A stretch of DNA of 64,000 nucleotides from Thermoplasmata archaeon (GTDB lineage Archaea > Thermoplasmatota > Thermoplasmata > GCA-020350865), in the NCBI GenBank assembly GCA_020348445.1, contig CP070751.1:3206621-3270620 (forward strand). The letters run 5' to 3'. A program made the position numbers and the translations under genes. The first letter of the stretch is position 1. Each line of letters begins with the position of its first letter. The notes beneath the pieces were generated by a model. The model searched no databases. It had not been told where the DNA came from and worked only from the letters and a program-made list of their open reading frames with translations. Below are positions 32,890-43,191 of this stretch, in pieces.

Positions 32890-33042
32890 TTTGTTTTAAT
32901 AAAAAACAAATTGATCACAATTGTTATATATAATACAAAATCTCCTATTATATTGACGAAATCGGTCATATTTTCAAGGTTTTCCGTAATAAATATTAAA
33001 TATCCATGATTCTATATTATCATCCCATTAGGAGGGAGTTTA

Positions 33043-36000
33043 ATGGTAAAAGATACGAGATTTAGAACTTTAAAGAGCGTGAGCGCGATTTTTGCAGTGT
33101 TTTGTGCTGCAGTCCTGGTTTCTGCGAGCTTTGCAGGCGTTGTAGAAACGGAGTTCACAGAGACTCAGGATTCAGAAGAACAACAGATATCAGATGTTGT
33201 GAAAGACCAAACAGAACTGGAGGATATGGGAACAGAAATGTGGGGTCCCGTGCTTCTTGGGCCAAACGAACCTCCTGTTGCCAATGCCGGACCTATGATA
33301 ACTGTGGATACTAATGAAGTTGTACAGTTCGACGGCTCTGATTCGAATGACCCTGACGGTTCCATTGTCAGTTACAAATGGTACTTCCAGGATGACAGCA
33401 CTGGATCCGGAGTGAATCCCACGCATTCATACACAAAAGAGGGTTTCTATAACGTGATTCTTGTTGTGGAGGATAACAATGGGGCAACTGATCAAGATTC
33501 TGTTCTCATCACGGTCCATAATGTGTATCCAGATGCACATACAAGTATAGATGTGACTGCGTATGAGGATGAGCTTGTTACCTTCGATGCCAGCGGTTCC
33601 CTGGATACTCCATCAGATCAGTCAACTCTAACCTATGTATGGGACTTTGGAGATGGCTCTATTGGAGTTGGAAAGATCATGACTCATACCTATACCATAT
33701 CAGGATTGTACACTGTCATACTTTCAGTACTGGATAATGATGCAGTCCTTGACAGAGATATCATGACGGTTTCTGTTGAGAATCTACCACCTGTTGCGGA
33801 TGCAGGACCCGATCAAATTGTCGACGAAGACAGTTTGGTATTATTTGACGGAAGTGGCTCAACCGATACCCCCTCGGATCTACCGGGTCTTAGTTATTCA
33901 TGGGACTTTGGTGATGGTCACATAGGAACAGGTGTCAGTCCGAGCCATCTCTATTCCAGAGAGGGAACTTATACAGTCTATCTTACAGTTCATGACTGCG
34001 GTGATTGTGTCAGTGATGTCGACTCTCTGATAGTTATAGTAAACAACTTGCAGCCCGCCGCAGATGCAGGACCAGATCAAACTGTCAATGAAGATCAATT
34101 GGTGTTCTTCAGTGGCGCAGGTCAGGATTCGGCATCGGACTATCCTATACTTTCATATGCCTGGAATTTCGGTGATGGTACAGTAGGCTTTGGAAAAAAT
34201 CCCACCCATGCATTTCAGGATCAGGGAACATATACAGTTACCTTAACCGTTGTAGATGACAACGGAGAGTTTGGTCAGGATACCATGTTCGTTACAGTTG
34301 TGAACTTGGGACCTGTGGTGGATGCTGGACCTGATGTGGAGGTAAACGAGGATGTCCCTGTTCAGTTCATGGGTTATGCCTATGATACTCCATCCGATGA
34401 ACAGTCCTTCTCATATTCATGGGATTACGGGGATGGCAGCACTGGATCTGGAGAATATACCACCTATACATACACAACCCAAGGAACGTATACAGTTACT
34501 CTAACAGTTATGGACGATGATTCGGAGATCGGCACAGATACCTTGACCGTAACTGTCAAGAACATACCACCCACGGTGGTCGTTACTTACACATCACCAT
34601 GTCCAATTATTATTGCGGGTGATATGCTGACTTTCGATGCTATGGTTTTTGACTCTCCGTCCGATATGGCTACCCTGACATTCACCTGGGACTTTGGTGA
34701 TGGTACTATTGTGACAGGAGCACCCCCTGTTACACATGCATACGCAAACCCCGGTATCTACAAAGTCACCTTGACAGTTACAGATGATGATGGAGCTGTT
34801 GGGCAGGATATTGTAGTAATTGTTGTAGAGGAGCATTCAATGGAGTTGGAAATCATTCCATTAGTGTACGAAGTAATGCCTGGCGAGACTGCTGAATACA
34901 TAATAATTCTCAGAAATACTGGGACCATAGATGATGCCTATACCCTCACACTCACAACGTCTACAGATCCATTGTGGGCCGGTTGCCCGCCTTGTAAATT
35001 CCATCTTGGAGTAGAACAAATTTTAGTTCCGGCAAAGAGCGAGAGAAGGATAGCATTGCCTTTCACGCCACTCGAAAACCTTCCATTGGATGCTGATACC
35101 ACACTTGGATTTGAGGTTACTGCTACCTGCGTTCATCAAGCCAATGAGGTTAGTAATGCCCCCCTGTTTGATTCTGCAGGTGATGACCTAATAATTATCG
35201 CAACATATGAAAGCAGATTGAGATGGGCCCAGGTTGAAATCGAGAGCCTGATTACAGACTTCTCTGGAGGCAATCCCACAGATGCCACGCTTTTGAAAGC
35301 TCTGGAGGAGGTAAGCGAGGCTCTGTTCTTTTCATCAACATCTGACTCCCCGGACTTTAACTACGTGATGTCCATTGAACATGTGAAGGCTGGCCTTCAT
35401 AACCTGGAGACAACAAGTGGTTCAGTTCCAACAGGTGTAATCATTGATCTATTATTGATAGCAGTGGACAATATGGTAGAAGATACAATTACCACAGCAG
35501 AAATTCAAGCAGGACCAAGTAACATCCATGTTATGGATGCTTGGAATCTTCATACCACTGCTCAGGGAAGGATCGCTGTAGGCGATATCGAAAATGGAAT
35601 GGAGCAGTACAAGAACGCATATATGGAAGCTGAAAGGGCCGAGGGCGAATGGGTACCCCGGGAATATGCGGATGCTCTTACGCAGGCAATAAGTGACATC
35701 AATATTCTGCTTTTAGGCCCATATTCTGCACCAGCATTAAATAAATTACAGATGGCAGAGGATGAGTTGATTGCGGCACAAGGTAAAATCGGGTATGGAC
35801 TGATGAAGGACTCATTTATAAATGTAAAAAACGCGATTCAGCATCTTCAAGTTGCAGAAACCCAGGGTGCACCCACAGCAAGCATTATGCTGGATCTAAC
35901 AAATGCAATAGAAAGCACAACTGAGATGTTGATAACCGAGACCGAGACACATGTGGGCATGGAGGTAAACGACATAAAGCAAGCATGGAGCAAGTTCTAT

Positions 36001-39000
36001 CAGGGCAAGTCCTTTGCCATGGTAGGTCAATACCTCCAAGCCATAGATAAATACGACGGAGCCTACAAACATGCCCTTTTAGCAGAGGACTGGATTCCAA
36101 TTGCAGATGCAGGAGCAGATCAAACTGCAATCGAGGATGATGTGGTTTACTTTGATGCATCAAACTCAAGGGACAGAGACGGTATTGTGCTCTTCTATGA
36201 GTGGAACTTTGGGGACGGATGCACTGAATATGGAGTCTTTACAAGTCATGCCTACAAGGATGCTGGACCTTACATTGTGACGTTGTTGATAACCGACAAT
36301 GAAGGTCTCAAGGACATTGACACAATGGTCGTAACTGTTCACAATGTTGCCCCAACTGCTGATATCGTTTTGAATTATCTTCCAGCGAGCTCTTCACCAC
36401 CCAATACCGTGTATATGGATGATGTAATACTCTTTGATGCGATATACTCAGACACTCCATCTGACCTACCGGGCTTGATAATTAAGTGGGATTTTGGTGA
36501 CGATACAATTGGCTTCGGTGCTCATATCCACCATGCTTATACGGCCCCAGGGACCTTTTTGGTGACTCTCACTGTCTTTGATGAGGATGGTGATTTCGGA
36601 TCTGCAACTGAGATAATCACTGTAAAAAATGTCATTCCAGAGGCAGTAGTCACCTTTTCCCAGATCGCTTTCGAGGATGAGGTCGTGTATCTAAGTGGTT
36701 ACGGCCATGATTCTCCCTCTGATATGGACACCCTAACCTACTCCTGGGACTTTGGAGACGGTACAACTGGGATGGGCAAGGATGTTATACATGTGTACAC
36801 TGACGAAGGAATCTATACTGTGACCCTTACTGTAACGGATATTCATGGAGGTTCGGGTTCCAGCACCATCACTGTCTCTGTTATAAATCCACCTCCTATG
36901 GCAGATGCTGGATGGATACAATATAGTAAAGAAGACAGCACAGTGAATTTCCTTGGTACTGGTTCGGACACTCCCTCAGATAAATCCTCTTTGACCTATT
37001 CTTGGGAATTCGGCGATGGGACAAGCGCAAGTGGAGCTGCTCAATCCCATGTCTACTCACTCTCGGGAGCGTACATGGTAACCCTGACCGTAACTGATGA
37101 TGACGGGGACATAGGTGTGGACAGAATACCTGTTTTTGTGGAGAATGTGGAGCCAACTGCAAATGCTGGACCCGATCAGATTGTAAATGAAGACGATGTT
37201 GTGGTCTTTGGTCCGGGCGGCTCGGACTCGTCTTCAGACATTTCATCCCTCCAGTATTATATGTGTGTATGCCCAAAGTGCGTGGGATTAGGAACCTCCC
37301 ACATCCATGTTTACAATCTAAAAGGTGTATACACTGTAATCCTCACGGTTGTGGATGATGATGGAGCAGAGGCTTACGATGAGATGACAGTTACAGTTAA
37401 CAACGTTGCACCTGTTGCCTACGCAGGATCTGATGTGACAGTGAATGAGAATGAACTCGTATTCTTCAGTGGCTCAGCAACAGATACTCCCTCTGATCAT
37501 CCATTGCTCGAATATGCATGGGACTATGATGGAGATGGAGATACAGAGGCATTTGGAAGGGAGGTTATGCACGCCTTTGAATCTTCAGGTACATACACGG
37601 TAACTCTGATTGTAACCGATAATGATGGCGCAGTAAGTACAGATACAGTTACAGTAACAGTGGACAATTTGGTACCAACTGCCTACGCAGGACCCGATCT
37701 TGTAGTCACTGGAGGAGCAAGGTATTTGGATTTCCATGGATTGGGCTTTGACACTCCCTCAGATCAATATTCGCTTGCGTACTCCTGGAATTTCGGAGAT
37801 GGAGGAACTGCAACTGGGGAATATGTAAGGCATCTTTACAGTTCAGGAGGAACCTACACCGTAACTCTAACTGTGACAGACAACGACGGTGCCACTGCTA
37901 CAGATACTGCCATAATAATGATACTGCTCGACTCTGATGAGGATGGATTACCTGACTACTGGGAGATTTTATACGGACTCGATCCAAATGATCCAGATGG
38001 AGACAATGGCGGGCAGGGAGACCCAGACGGTGACGATTTGACAAATCTCGAGGAATACGGCTATGGCACACATCCAAAGAACCGCGATACAGATGGTGAC
38101 AGTCACAACAACAACTTCTGGGACGGAGCAGAAATCGCTTACTGGTTATCTAAGGGAAAGACAGATGATCAAGCAGGAACAAACGCCAATACCTGGGATG
38201 TCGATGGAGATGGTATGCCGGACGGATGGGAGGTGTGGTACGCACAGAACCCGGCATCTGGAGCAGCCTACAATCTGCTAAATCCAGATAATTACGGGGA
38301 TAGAAATCAAGACCCTGATGGGGACGGGCTGACAAATATCCAGGAGTATAATGCTGGTACAGATCCCACCAACCCAGATACAGATGGCGATGGAATGCCA
38401 GATGGCTGGGAGGTAACATACGGACTCAATCCCCTCTGGTATTGGGATCGCTACGGGGACATGGATAGCGATGGTTTGAACAATATCAAGGAGTACCAGC
38501 ATGGCACAAATCCCACTAATCCTGATACTGACGGCGATACCATGGCCGACGGCTGGGAGGTTACTTATGGATTGGATCCCACTTCCCCCGGAGATAAAAA
38601 TGGAGATTCTGATGACGACGGCCTGAAAAATTACCAGGAATACGCTCTTAGGGGAAAGGGTGCCAAACCAAATTACAAAGATCTATTTGTCGAAATAGAC
38701 TATATGTCAGGGCACAAACCCCGGGATTCTGTTCTGGATTACATAGAAGACTACTACTCAGATCGGGGAATTCATTTGCTCTTTGAAGTTGATGAGCAGG
38801 TTCCCCATGACAGCTCCATGACAAGTGCCGAATGGGATTCCTATCATTCCACATACCTTGATAATGTTGGTACCCATAAACATGTGATTTTCATGCACAA
38901 ATATCATGACGGTTCACTCGGAGTATGCACATTACCAATACCCGATGATCAAACTATAATTGCAGATCAGGAATGCGAGGATTGGGTGCTCCAACATAAT

Positions 39001-39279
39001 CTCATGCATGCGGCAATTGCGGCTCTCATGGGCATAATAGCCGGCGCCATATACTATGCACTTATGCATATAACAGAATGGCAGGCAGAAGCAGTGGTTC
39101 TTATGCATGAACTCGGGCACTCTATAAACATTGTTGATTTCAACCCGTATCCAGTCGAGGATTACTGCTCTGACAAATCCTGTGTAATGGCGCTTGGGAA
39201 TTACAAGAATTGTAAGAGTAACCCCGGCTACTGCAGCCATCACTGGAGCCAAAGAGATCTTTCCCCTGTTAAGCAATAG
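33043..39279 (+). CDS. Giant secreted 13-PKD protein with Ca-binding repeats and metzincin-like C-terminus
   Basis: A 2078-residue extracellular protein. In order: signal peptide (about 1-30); six PKD domains (about 77-596); a NEW3/CARDB-like domain (about 597-720); a helical module (about 725-1015); seven more PKD domains (about 1019-1626); thrombospondin-3/dockerin-like calcium repeats rich in DxDxDG (about 1630-1866); and a C-terminal domain with HELGHSINIVD (about 2022) and CSDKSCVM (about 2042-2049). HExxHxxxxxD plus a downstream Met is the metzincin pattern, and C-x4-C-x-M is as in archaemetzincins. A secreted protease or surface adhesin is inferred. There is no membrane anchor at the end. 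GGAGGG precedes the ATG. Confidence 0.85.
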   Translation: MVKDTRFRTLKSVSAIFAVFCAAVLVSASFAGVVETEFTETQDSEEQQISDVVKDQTELEDMGTEMWGPVLLGPNEPPVANAGPMITVDTNEVVQFDGSDSNDPDGSIVSYKWYFQDDSTGSGVNPTHSYTKEGFYNVILVVEDNNGATDQDSVLITVHNVYPDAHTSIDVTAYEDELVTFDASGSLDTPSDQSTLTYVWDFGDGSIGVGKIMTHTYTISGLYTVILSVLDNDAVLDRDIMTVSVENLPPVADAGPDQIVDEDSLVLFDGSGSTDTPSDLPGLSYSWDFGDGHIGTGVSPSHLYSREGTYTVYLTVHDCGDCVSDVDSLIVIVNNLQPAADAGPDQTVNEDQLVFFSGAGQDSASDYPILSYAWNFGDGTVGFGKNPTHAFQDQGTYTVTLTVVDDNGEFGQDTMFVTVVNLGPVVDAGPDVEVNEDVPVQFMGYAYDTPSDEQSFSYSWDYGDGSTGSGEYTTYTYTTQGTYTVTLTVMDDDSEIGTDTLTVTVKNIPPTVVVTYTSPCPIIIAGDMLTFDAMVFDSPSDMATLTFTWDFGDGTIVTGAPPVTHAYANPGIYKVTLTVTDDDGAVGQDIVVIVVEEHSMELEIIPLVYEVMPGETAEYIIILRNTGTIDDAYTLTLTTSTDPLWAGCPPCKFHLGVEQILVPAKSERRIALPFTPLENLPLDADTTLGFEVTATCVHQANEVSNAPLFDSAGDDLIIIATYESRLRWAQVEIESLITDFSGGNPTDATLLKALEEVSEALFFSSTSDSPDFNYVMSIEHVKAGLHNLETTSGSVPTGVIIDLLLIAVDNMVEDTITTAEIQAGPSNIHVMDAWNLHTTAQGRIAVGDIENGMEQYKNAYMEAERAEGEWVPREYADALTQAISDINILLLGPYSAPALNKLQMAEDELIAAQGKIGYGLMKDSFINVKNAIQHLQVAETQGAPTASIMLDLTNAIESTTEMLITETETHVGMEVNDIKQAWSKFYQGKSFAMVGQYLQAIDKYDGAYKHALLAEDWIPIADAGADQTAIEDDVVYFDASNSRDRDGIVLFYEWNFGDGCTEYGVFTSHAYKDAGPYIVTLLITDNEGLKDIDTMVVTVHNVAPTADIVLNYLPASSSPPNTVYMDDVILFDAIYSDTPSDLPGLIIKWDFGDDTIGFGAHIHHAYTAPGTFLVTLTVFDEDGDFGSATEIITVKNVIPEAVVTFSQIAFEDEVVYLSGYGHDSPSDMDTLTYSWDFGDGTTGMGKDVIHVYTDEGIYTVTLTVTDIHGGSGSSTITVSVINPPPMADAGWIQYSKEDSTVNFLGTGSDTPSDKSSLTYSWEFGDGTSASGAAQSHVYSLSGAYMVTLTVTDDDGDIGVDRIPVFVENVEPTANAGPDQIVNEDDVVVFGPGGSDSSSDISSLQYYMCVCPKCVGLGTSHIHVYNLKGVYTVILTVVDDDGAEAYDEMTVTVNNVAPVAYAGSDVTVNENELVFFSGSATDTPSDHPLLEYAWDYDGDGDTEAFGREVMHAFESSGTYTVTLIVTDNDGAVSTDTVTVTVDNLVPTAYAGPDLVVTGGARYLDFHGLGFDTPSDQYSLAYSWNFGDGGTATGEYVRHLYSSGGTYTVTLTVTDNDGATATDTAIIMILLDSDEDGLPDYWEILYGLDPNDPDGDNGGQGDPDGDDLTNLEEYGYGTHPKNRDTDGDSHNNNFWDGAEIAYWLSKGKTDDQAGTNANTWDVDGDGMPDGWEVWYAQNPASGAAYNLLNPDNYGDRNQDPDGDGLTNIQEYNAGTDPTNPDTDGDGMPDGWEVTYGLNPLWYWDRYGDMDSDGLNNIKEYQHGTNPTNPDTDGDTMADGWEVTYGLDPTSPGDKNGDSDDDGLKNYQEYALRGKGAKPNYKDLFVEIDYMSGHKPRDSVLDYIEDYYSDRGIHLLFEVDEQVPHDSSMTSAEWDSYHSTYLDNVGTHKHVIFMHKYHDGSLGVCTLPIPDDQTIIADQECEDWVLQHNLMHAAIAALMGIIAGAIYYALMHITEWQAEAVVLMHELGHSINIVDFNPYPVEDYCSDKSCVMALGNYKNCKSNPGYCSHHWSQRDLSPVKQ

Positions 39280-39345
39280 GAAAATTTGGTTTCCTAAAAT
39301 TGAATTGAACAGCCACTTACTATGTAGACTTTGTTAGTGAGTTCC

Positions 39346-39963
39346 ATGGAGAAAGAAAGAAAGGTATTGATAATCGTACTGATCGCTTTTGCGATAGTAA
39401 TAGCATCGATAGGTTATTTTGTATATTTAATAATAGAAGTTGAGACTGTAGAAAGAAGCCAATCATACGAATATAAATTGGAGATAATTCCTGATGAGAC
39501 CGGGGAATATACAGTGTACGTCCCAATTGTGATCAATGAAGATAAATCGATTTCAGAGCTTATGGATGACCTCCATATAACAAAAGGTGATGCAACATAT
39601 GAGATCATTGAAACAGAACATGGATGGGCCCTTAAAATCGTATCAAATACAGAAGTAAGTATCGAATCATCCATAGATGAACCTATTTCTTTCCCGTATC
39701 TCAGCATGTTGAACGAATCCATTGAAAGAAAAGAAGCTCATAGCGAAGTGAATTTCTGGGTTTTTTATGATAAACTAGAAGGGGAAGGGAATATAACCTT
39801 AAGTGTCCACCTTTCTACAGATTCAGAAAGAGTTTGGTATAACGGTTTGGGTCTAGAAAAATGGAGCAGCGGTACTCATAGAGAGGAAAAAATAGATGAA
39901 GTGACTGTAACTTCCGGATGGCAAAAGGTTCCTGGTTATATCTCGATTGAGGTTTCAAATTAG
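39346..39963 (+). CDS. Membrane-anchored extracellular protein, unknown
   Basis: A 205-residue protein with a short cytosolic N-terminus (MEKERK), one membrane segment (VLIIVLIAFAIVIASIGYFVYLII) and a beta-rich outside domain (about 40-205). No Cys. I do not recognise a family. ATG at 39346 is preferred over TTG at 39331. It lies among secreted-protein genes, which supports an envelope role. Confidence 0.6.
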   Translation: MEKERKVLIIVLIAFAIVIASIGYFVYLIIEVETVERSQSYEYKLEIIPDETGEYTVYVPIVINEDKSISELMDDLHITKGDATYEIIETEHGWALKIVSNTEVSIESSIDEPISFPYLSMLNESIERKEAHSEVNFWVFYDKLEGEGNITLSVHLSTDSERVWYNGLGLEKWSSGTHREEKIDEVTVTSGWQKVPGYISIEVSN

Positions 39964-40148
39964 ATTGACAAAGGGTGGGAAAGGAGAAAACATATGCTGA
40001 AATAAACTTATGAAAGGAAAGTTATTTATTTAACTAGTATGTTAAAGTCTGGGGTGTAATTCATGACAAGGCTTATCTTACTGGGTAATTGTTTGAATAT
40101 GATAATCCTCTTATGTAAATCATCTCTATATACAATAGTCAGGAGGCG

Positions 40149-41915
40149 ATGATTTATATGAGAAGGGCAATTGGGATATCACTTGCTTTGATTATCTTGC
40201 TTAGTGGATTGTATCTGGTAGCACAAACTCCAAGTGCCACACCATATACCACACCTGATACTGGGGTGACTTGGTACATGGACGACTTGGTGCTAAATTC
40301 TGGCGGGACCGTTATCGGAGGTGGTGGTACTTATGTTATCACGGACCACGTATACATATCCCCAAGAGACACCATAATCATTCAACCTGGAGAGATCATA
40401 AAATTCGATTCAGGTGTAAATTTAACAGTAAACGGAACACTGATTGCAGACGGGAATGGAGCCAATATGATAACATTCACATCAAACGCATCCAGCCCTG
40501 GTGCAGGGGATTGGGGGTGCATCATATTTGAAGATACAAGTTCAGATGCAAATTGTATAATAAACTATAGTACGATTGAGTTCTCAAACTATGGAATTTT
40601 ATGCGAACATGCCTCCCCGACTATCACGAACAACACCATAACAATGAATGCACTTTTTGGAATGGTCTTAAATGCTTCCTCTCCTTTAATAGAGAATAAT
40701 ACTATCTCATCCAATTTGTACGGTATCGTATGTGGTTACCCTTCCAAACCCGTAATTAGAAACAACCAAATTTTAGACAATTTTATAAGCGGTATTTTCA
40801 GCACCGATTCTAATGCCGAAATCGATGGAAACACCATCTCAGGGGGCATGTCTGCCATCTTTTGTGCATTTGGCTCACCTGACATCAAGAATAACACATT
40901 ATCGAGCATGGCCCCCTATTCTATCCTCGCAGTTAATGTCACTGATATCAATGTCACAGACAATACCTTCATCGACTCCCAAATGATAATATATAATTCA
41001 TCTATAAATAAAATGTTGCTCGTGGATTCAGTTGCAACCACAGTGAACTGCACATATCCAATACCAACTCTTGATATAGATTCCAATTCGATTCTCATTG
41101 TTCAGAACTACCTGCATGTAAAGGTAATTGATAGCGGAAGTGCCCCAATGCAGGGTGCATGGGTGAATGTAACTGATAATGGAGATCAGATATATTCAAG
41201 ACAAACAGATGCTGATGGGTATTGTCTGTGGTTCGAGGTAACAGATAGGGTATACTATTATGGAAATAGCCCTACAGAGAATATTACCGGAATTACCGTC
41301 GAAAATGGTACCATGTCTTTTACTTGCCTTACAAGCGCCGACCCATCTGACATCGACATGTTTTTGTCTCATGTGGAAATCTTTCAAGGCTCTCCTGATT
41401 ATGGTATCAATTTGGTATTTGGCTGGAATCTAATATCGATACCATTTATTCAATCTGATACTAACATTAATTCTGTTCTGTCCACTATTTCTGGGGACTA
41501 CGATGCCGTGCAGTGGTACAATGCAAGTGATACAGCTGATCAGTGGAAACACAATCGACCAGGAAAACCATCCCAACTAAACGATCTGAATGACATAGAC
41601 CATACCATGGGATTTTGGATACATATCACCGATATAAATGGCGTTCTATTTCTTTATCCCGGAACCGAACCTGTAGTTAACCAGAATATCAACCTCCGTT
41701 CCGGTTGGAACCTCGTGGGTTATCCCTCCGTGACCAGCTACAACAGGACAGATGGACTGAACACCCTCAAGTTCGATTTCGAGGTTAACATGATCTTATA
41801 CTATAATGCTGGGTTGCAGAAGTGGACCAAGATGGGTGAGACCGACAATTTTCAGCATGGAAAGGGATACTACATTCACGCAACAACAGATTGCGTTTGG
41901 AATATCCCTTTGTAG
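40149..41915 (+). CDS. Secreted parallel beta-helix protein
   Basis: A 588-residue protein with a signal peptide (about 1-25). Residues 50-320 show repeated NNTI/ENNTISxN-type rungs (PTITNNTITMN, PLIENNTISSN, PVIRNNQILDN), the pattern of right-handed parallel beta-helices that bind or cut polysaccharides. After a carboxypeptidase-regulatory-like segment (about 315-380), the C-terminal 170 residues hold two related domains, each opening INLxxGWNLxxxP (about 420 and 515). Substrate unknown. AGGAGG lies very close to this ATG; ATG at 40158 is an equally good start. Confidence 0.75.
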   Translation: MIYMRRAIGISLALIILLSGLYLVAQTPSATPYTTPDTGVTWYMDDLVLNSGGTVIGGGGTYVITDHVYISPRDTIIIQPGEIIKFDSGVNLTVNGTLIADGNGANMITFTSNASSPGAGDWGCIIFEDTSSDANCIINYSTIEFSNYGILCEHASPTITNNTITMNALFGMVLNASSPLIENNTISSNLYGIVCGYPSKPVIRNNQILDNFISGIFSTDSNAEIDGNTISGGMSAIFCAFGSPDIKNNTLSSMAPYSILAVNVTDINVTDNTFIDSQMIIYNSSINKMLLVDSVATTVNCTYPIPTLDIDSNSILIVQNYLHVKVIDSGSAPMQGAWVNVTDNGDQIYSRQTDADGYCLWFEVTDRVYYYGNSPTENITGITVENGTMSFTCLTSADPSDIDMFLSHVEIFQGSPDYGINLVFGWNLISIPFIQSDTNINSVLSTISGDYDAVQWYNASDTADQWKHNRPGKPSQLNDLNDIDHTMGFWIHITDINGVLFLYPGTEPVVNQNINLRSGWNLVGYPSVTSYNRTDGLNTLKFDFEVNMILYYNAGLQKWTKMGETDNFQHGKGYYIHATTDCVWNIPL

Positions 41916-41957
41916 TATCGGAAGGTATTTATCTCATTATATCAATTGCTCTGACTA

Positions 41958-42857
41958 ATGACTAGAAAGATAGCCAGATTAGGTGGATTGATTGTCTGCT
42001 GCCTTTTAATAATCGGGAATTCACCCATTATAGTTGTTGGTGACTGCCAAAAACCTGAATGGAAAGTCGGGGATGAATGGAAGTACAATATGACTGTGAT
42101 GGGCATAAAAGTAAAAGTTACACATAAAGTTACAGAGGTTACCAACATAAATGTAAATGGAACAGATTATGAAGTATACCATGTAGAAGTCAAGGGGGCC
42201 GGAGGAACAGAGCATCAGTATTATACAAAAAATGACTTATCTTTGGTGAAGAGGGAGGTTCCTTCAACAACTGTGACCTCATCTTATACAATCACCTATA
42301 ATCCACCCAAGAAGGAGTTCGATTTCCCACTTGTGATCGGTAAAAACTGGGTTTCCGAATGCAATGAGCACATATATGGAGAGGACATAGGCTATGCCAA
42401 CATAACGGTGAAGGATAACTATACGATCGTGGGAATGGAATCTGTTTCCCTTTCCGCAGGTGTTTTCGAATGCTATAAAATCGAATCAGTTGATCGTTAT
42501 GAGATCACATACACAACAAGATGGTATTCTGAAGAAGTTAAAAATGTAGTAAAAAGTTCTGTGAATATGTCAGGGGTTGTAACTGAGATGGAGCTTGATT
42601 CATTTTCTTCTGGGACTGAGGATGATGATGGCGAGGAGGAGAATGGATCTGGGCCAAAGGATTCATCAGATGATCTGCCCCTTATTTTCATTCCAATAAT
42701 TATTGTGATTGTTATTGTAGTTCTTGTGTTTATTTTGTTGAGAAGTAGAAAAGGGAAGGCAAAAGGACAACAGCCACCGCAAGCCTCATCAGTACCACCA
42801 CCCATTTATGAAAGCCCACCTTTTCCCCCGCAACAAAAACCTCCACAGTCTCTGTAA
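41958..42857 (+). CDS. Cell-surface protein with C-terminal membrane anchor
   Basis: A 299-residue protein. It has a signal peptide (about 1-27), a beta-rich outside domain (about 30-215, WKVGDEWKYNM ... YTTRWYSEEVKNVV), an acidic linker (DDDGEEENG), a membrane segment (about 237-260), a basic stop-transfer (RSRKGKAK) and a Pro-rich cytosolic tail. The outside domain resembles the lipoprotein-like domains seen in many archaeal surface proteins with WxxGDxWxY. Function unknown. Confidence 0.65.
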   Translation: MTRKIARLGGLIVCCLLIIGNSPIIVVGDCQKPEWKVGDEWKYNMTVMGIKVKVTHKVTEVTNINVNGTDYEVYHVEVKGAGGTEHQYYTKNDLSLVKREVPSTTVTSSYTITYNPPKKEFDFPLVIGKNWVSECNEHIYGEDIGYANITVKDNYTIVGMESVSLSAGVFECYKIESVDRYEITYTTRWYSEEVKNVVKSSVNMSGVVTEMELDSFSSGTEDDDGEEENGSGPKDSSDDLPLIFIPIIIVIVIVVLVFILLRSRKGKAKGQQPPQASSVPPPIYESPPFPPQQKPPQSL

Positions 42858-42951
42858 AATGTATCCAAAAACAGGATATTTTGGGAGGTCCTCCTATAAA
42901 ACATACTTTTTTATTTTAAAAACTCATTTCAATTGTAAAAGAGGCCATCTA

Positions 42952-43185
42952 ATGCCCGATATAATGACTGAAACCGATGCCGAGAAATTGATTCTGTCCC
43001 TTTTAGGCAGTGCCGAAAAACCCCTTACCACAAGGGAAATCGAAAAGATAGTTCAGGGCAAGGGAAAACAGTGCCCTGACTCGGCAGTTCGATTTCTAAC
43101 CAAGATGCGTTACAAGGAGATGATAAAAGGGGAGCTTTCCATGGAACACAAGGGATGGATATGGTGGATAGAAAAAGAAAGGTGA
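42952..43185 (+). CDS. Small winged-helix-like protein
   Basis: A 77-residue soluble protein with helices and a beta wing: AEKLILSLLG, LTTREIEKIV, DSAVRFLTKMRYKEMIKGELS and a hydrophobic end WIWWIEKER. This fits a mini winged helix that may bind DNA. The upstream extension of the frame is poor in composition, so ATG at 42952 is chosen. A TATA-like TTTTTATTTTAAAA stretch is about 45 bases upstream. It is followed 6 bases later by the RmlD-like gene. Confidence 0.6.
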   Translation: MPDIMTETDAEKLILSLLGSAEKPLTTREIEKIVQGKGKQCPDSAVRFLTKMRYKEMIKGELSMEHKGWIWWIEKER

Positions 43186-43191
43186 AACAAA

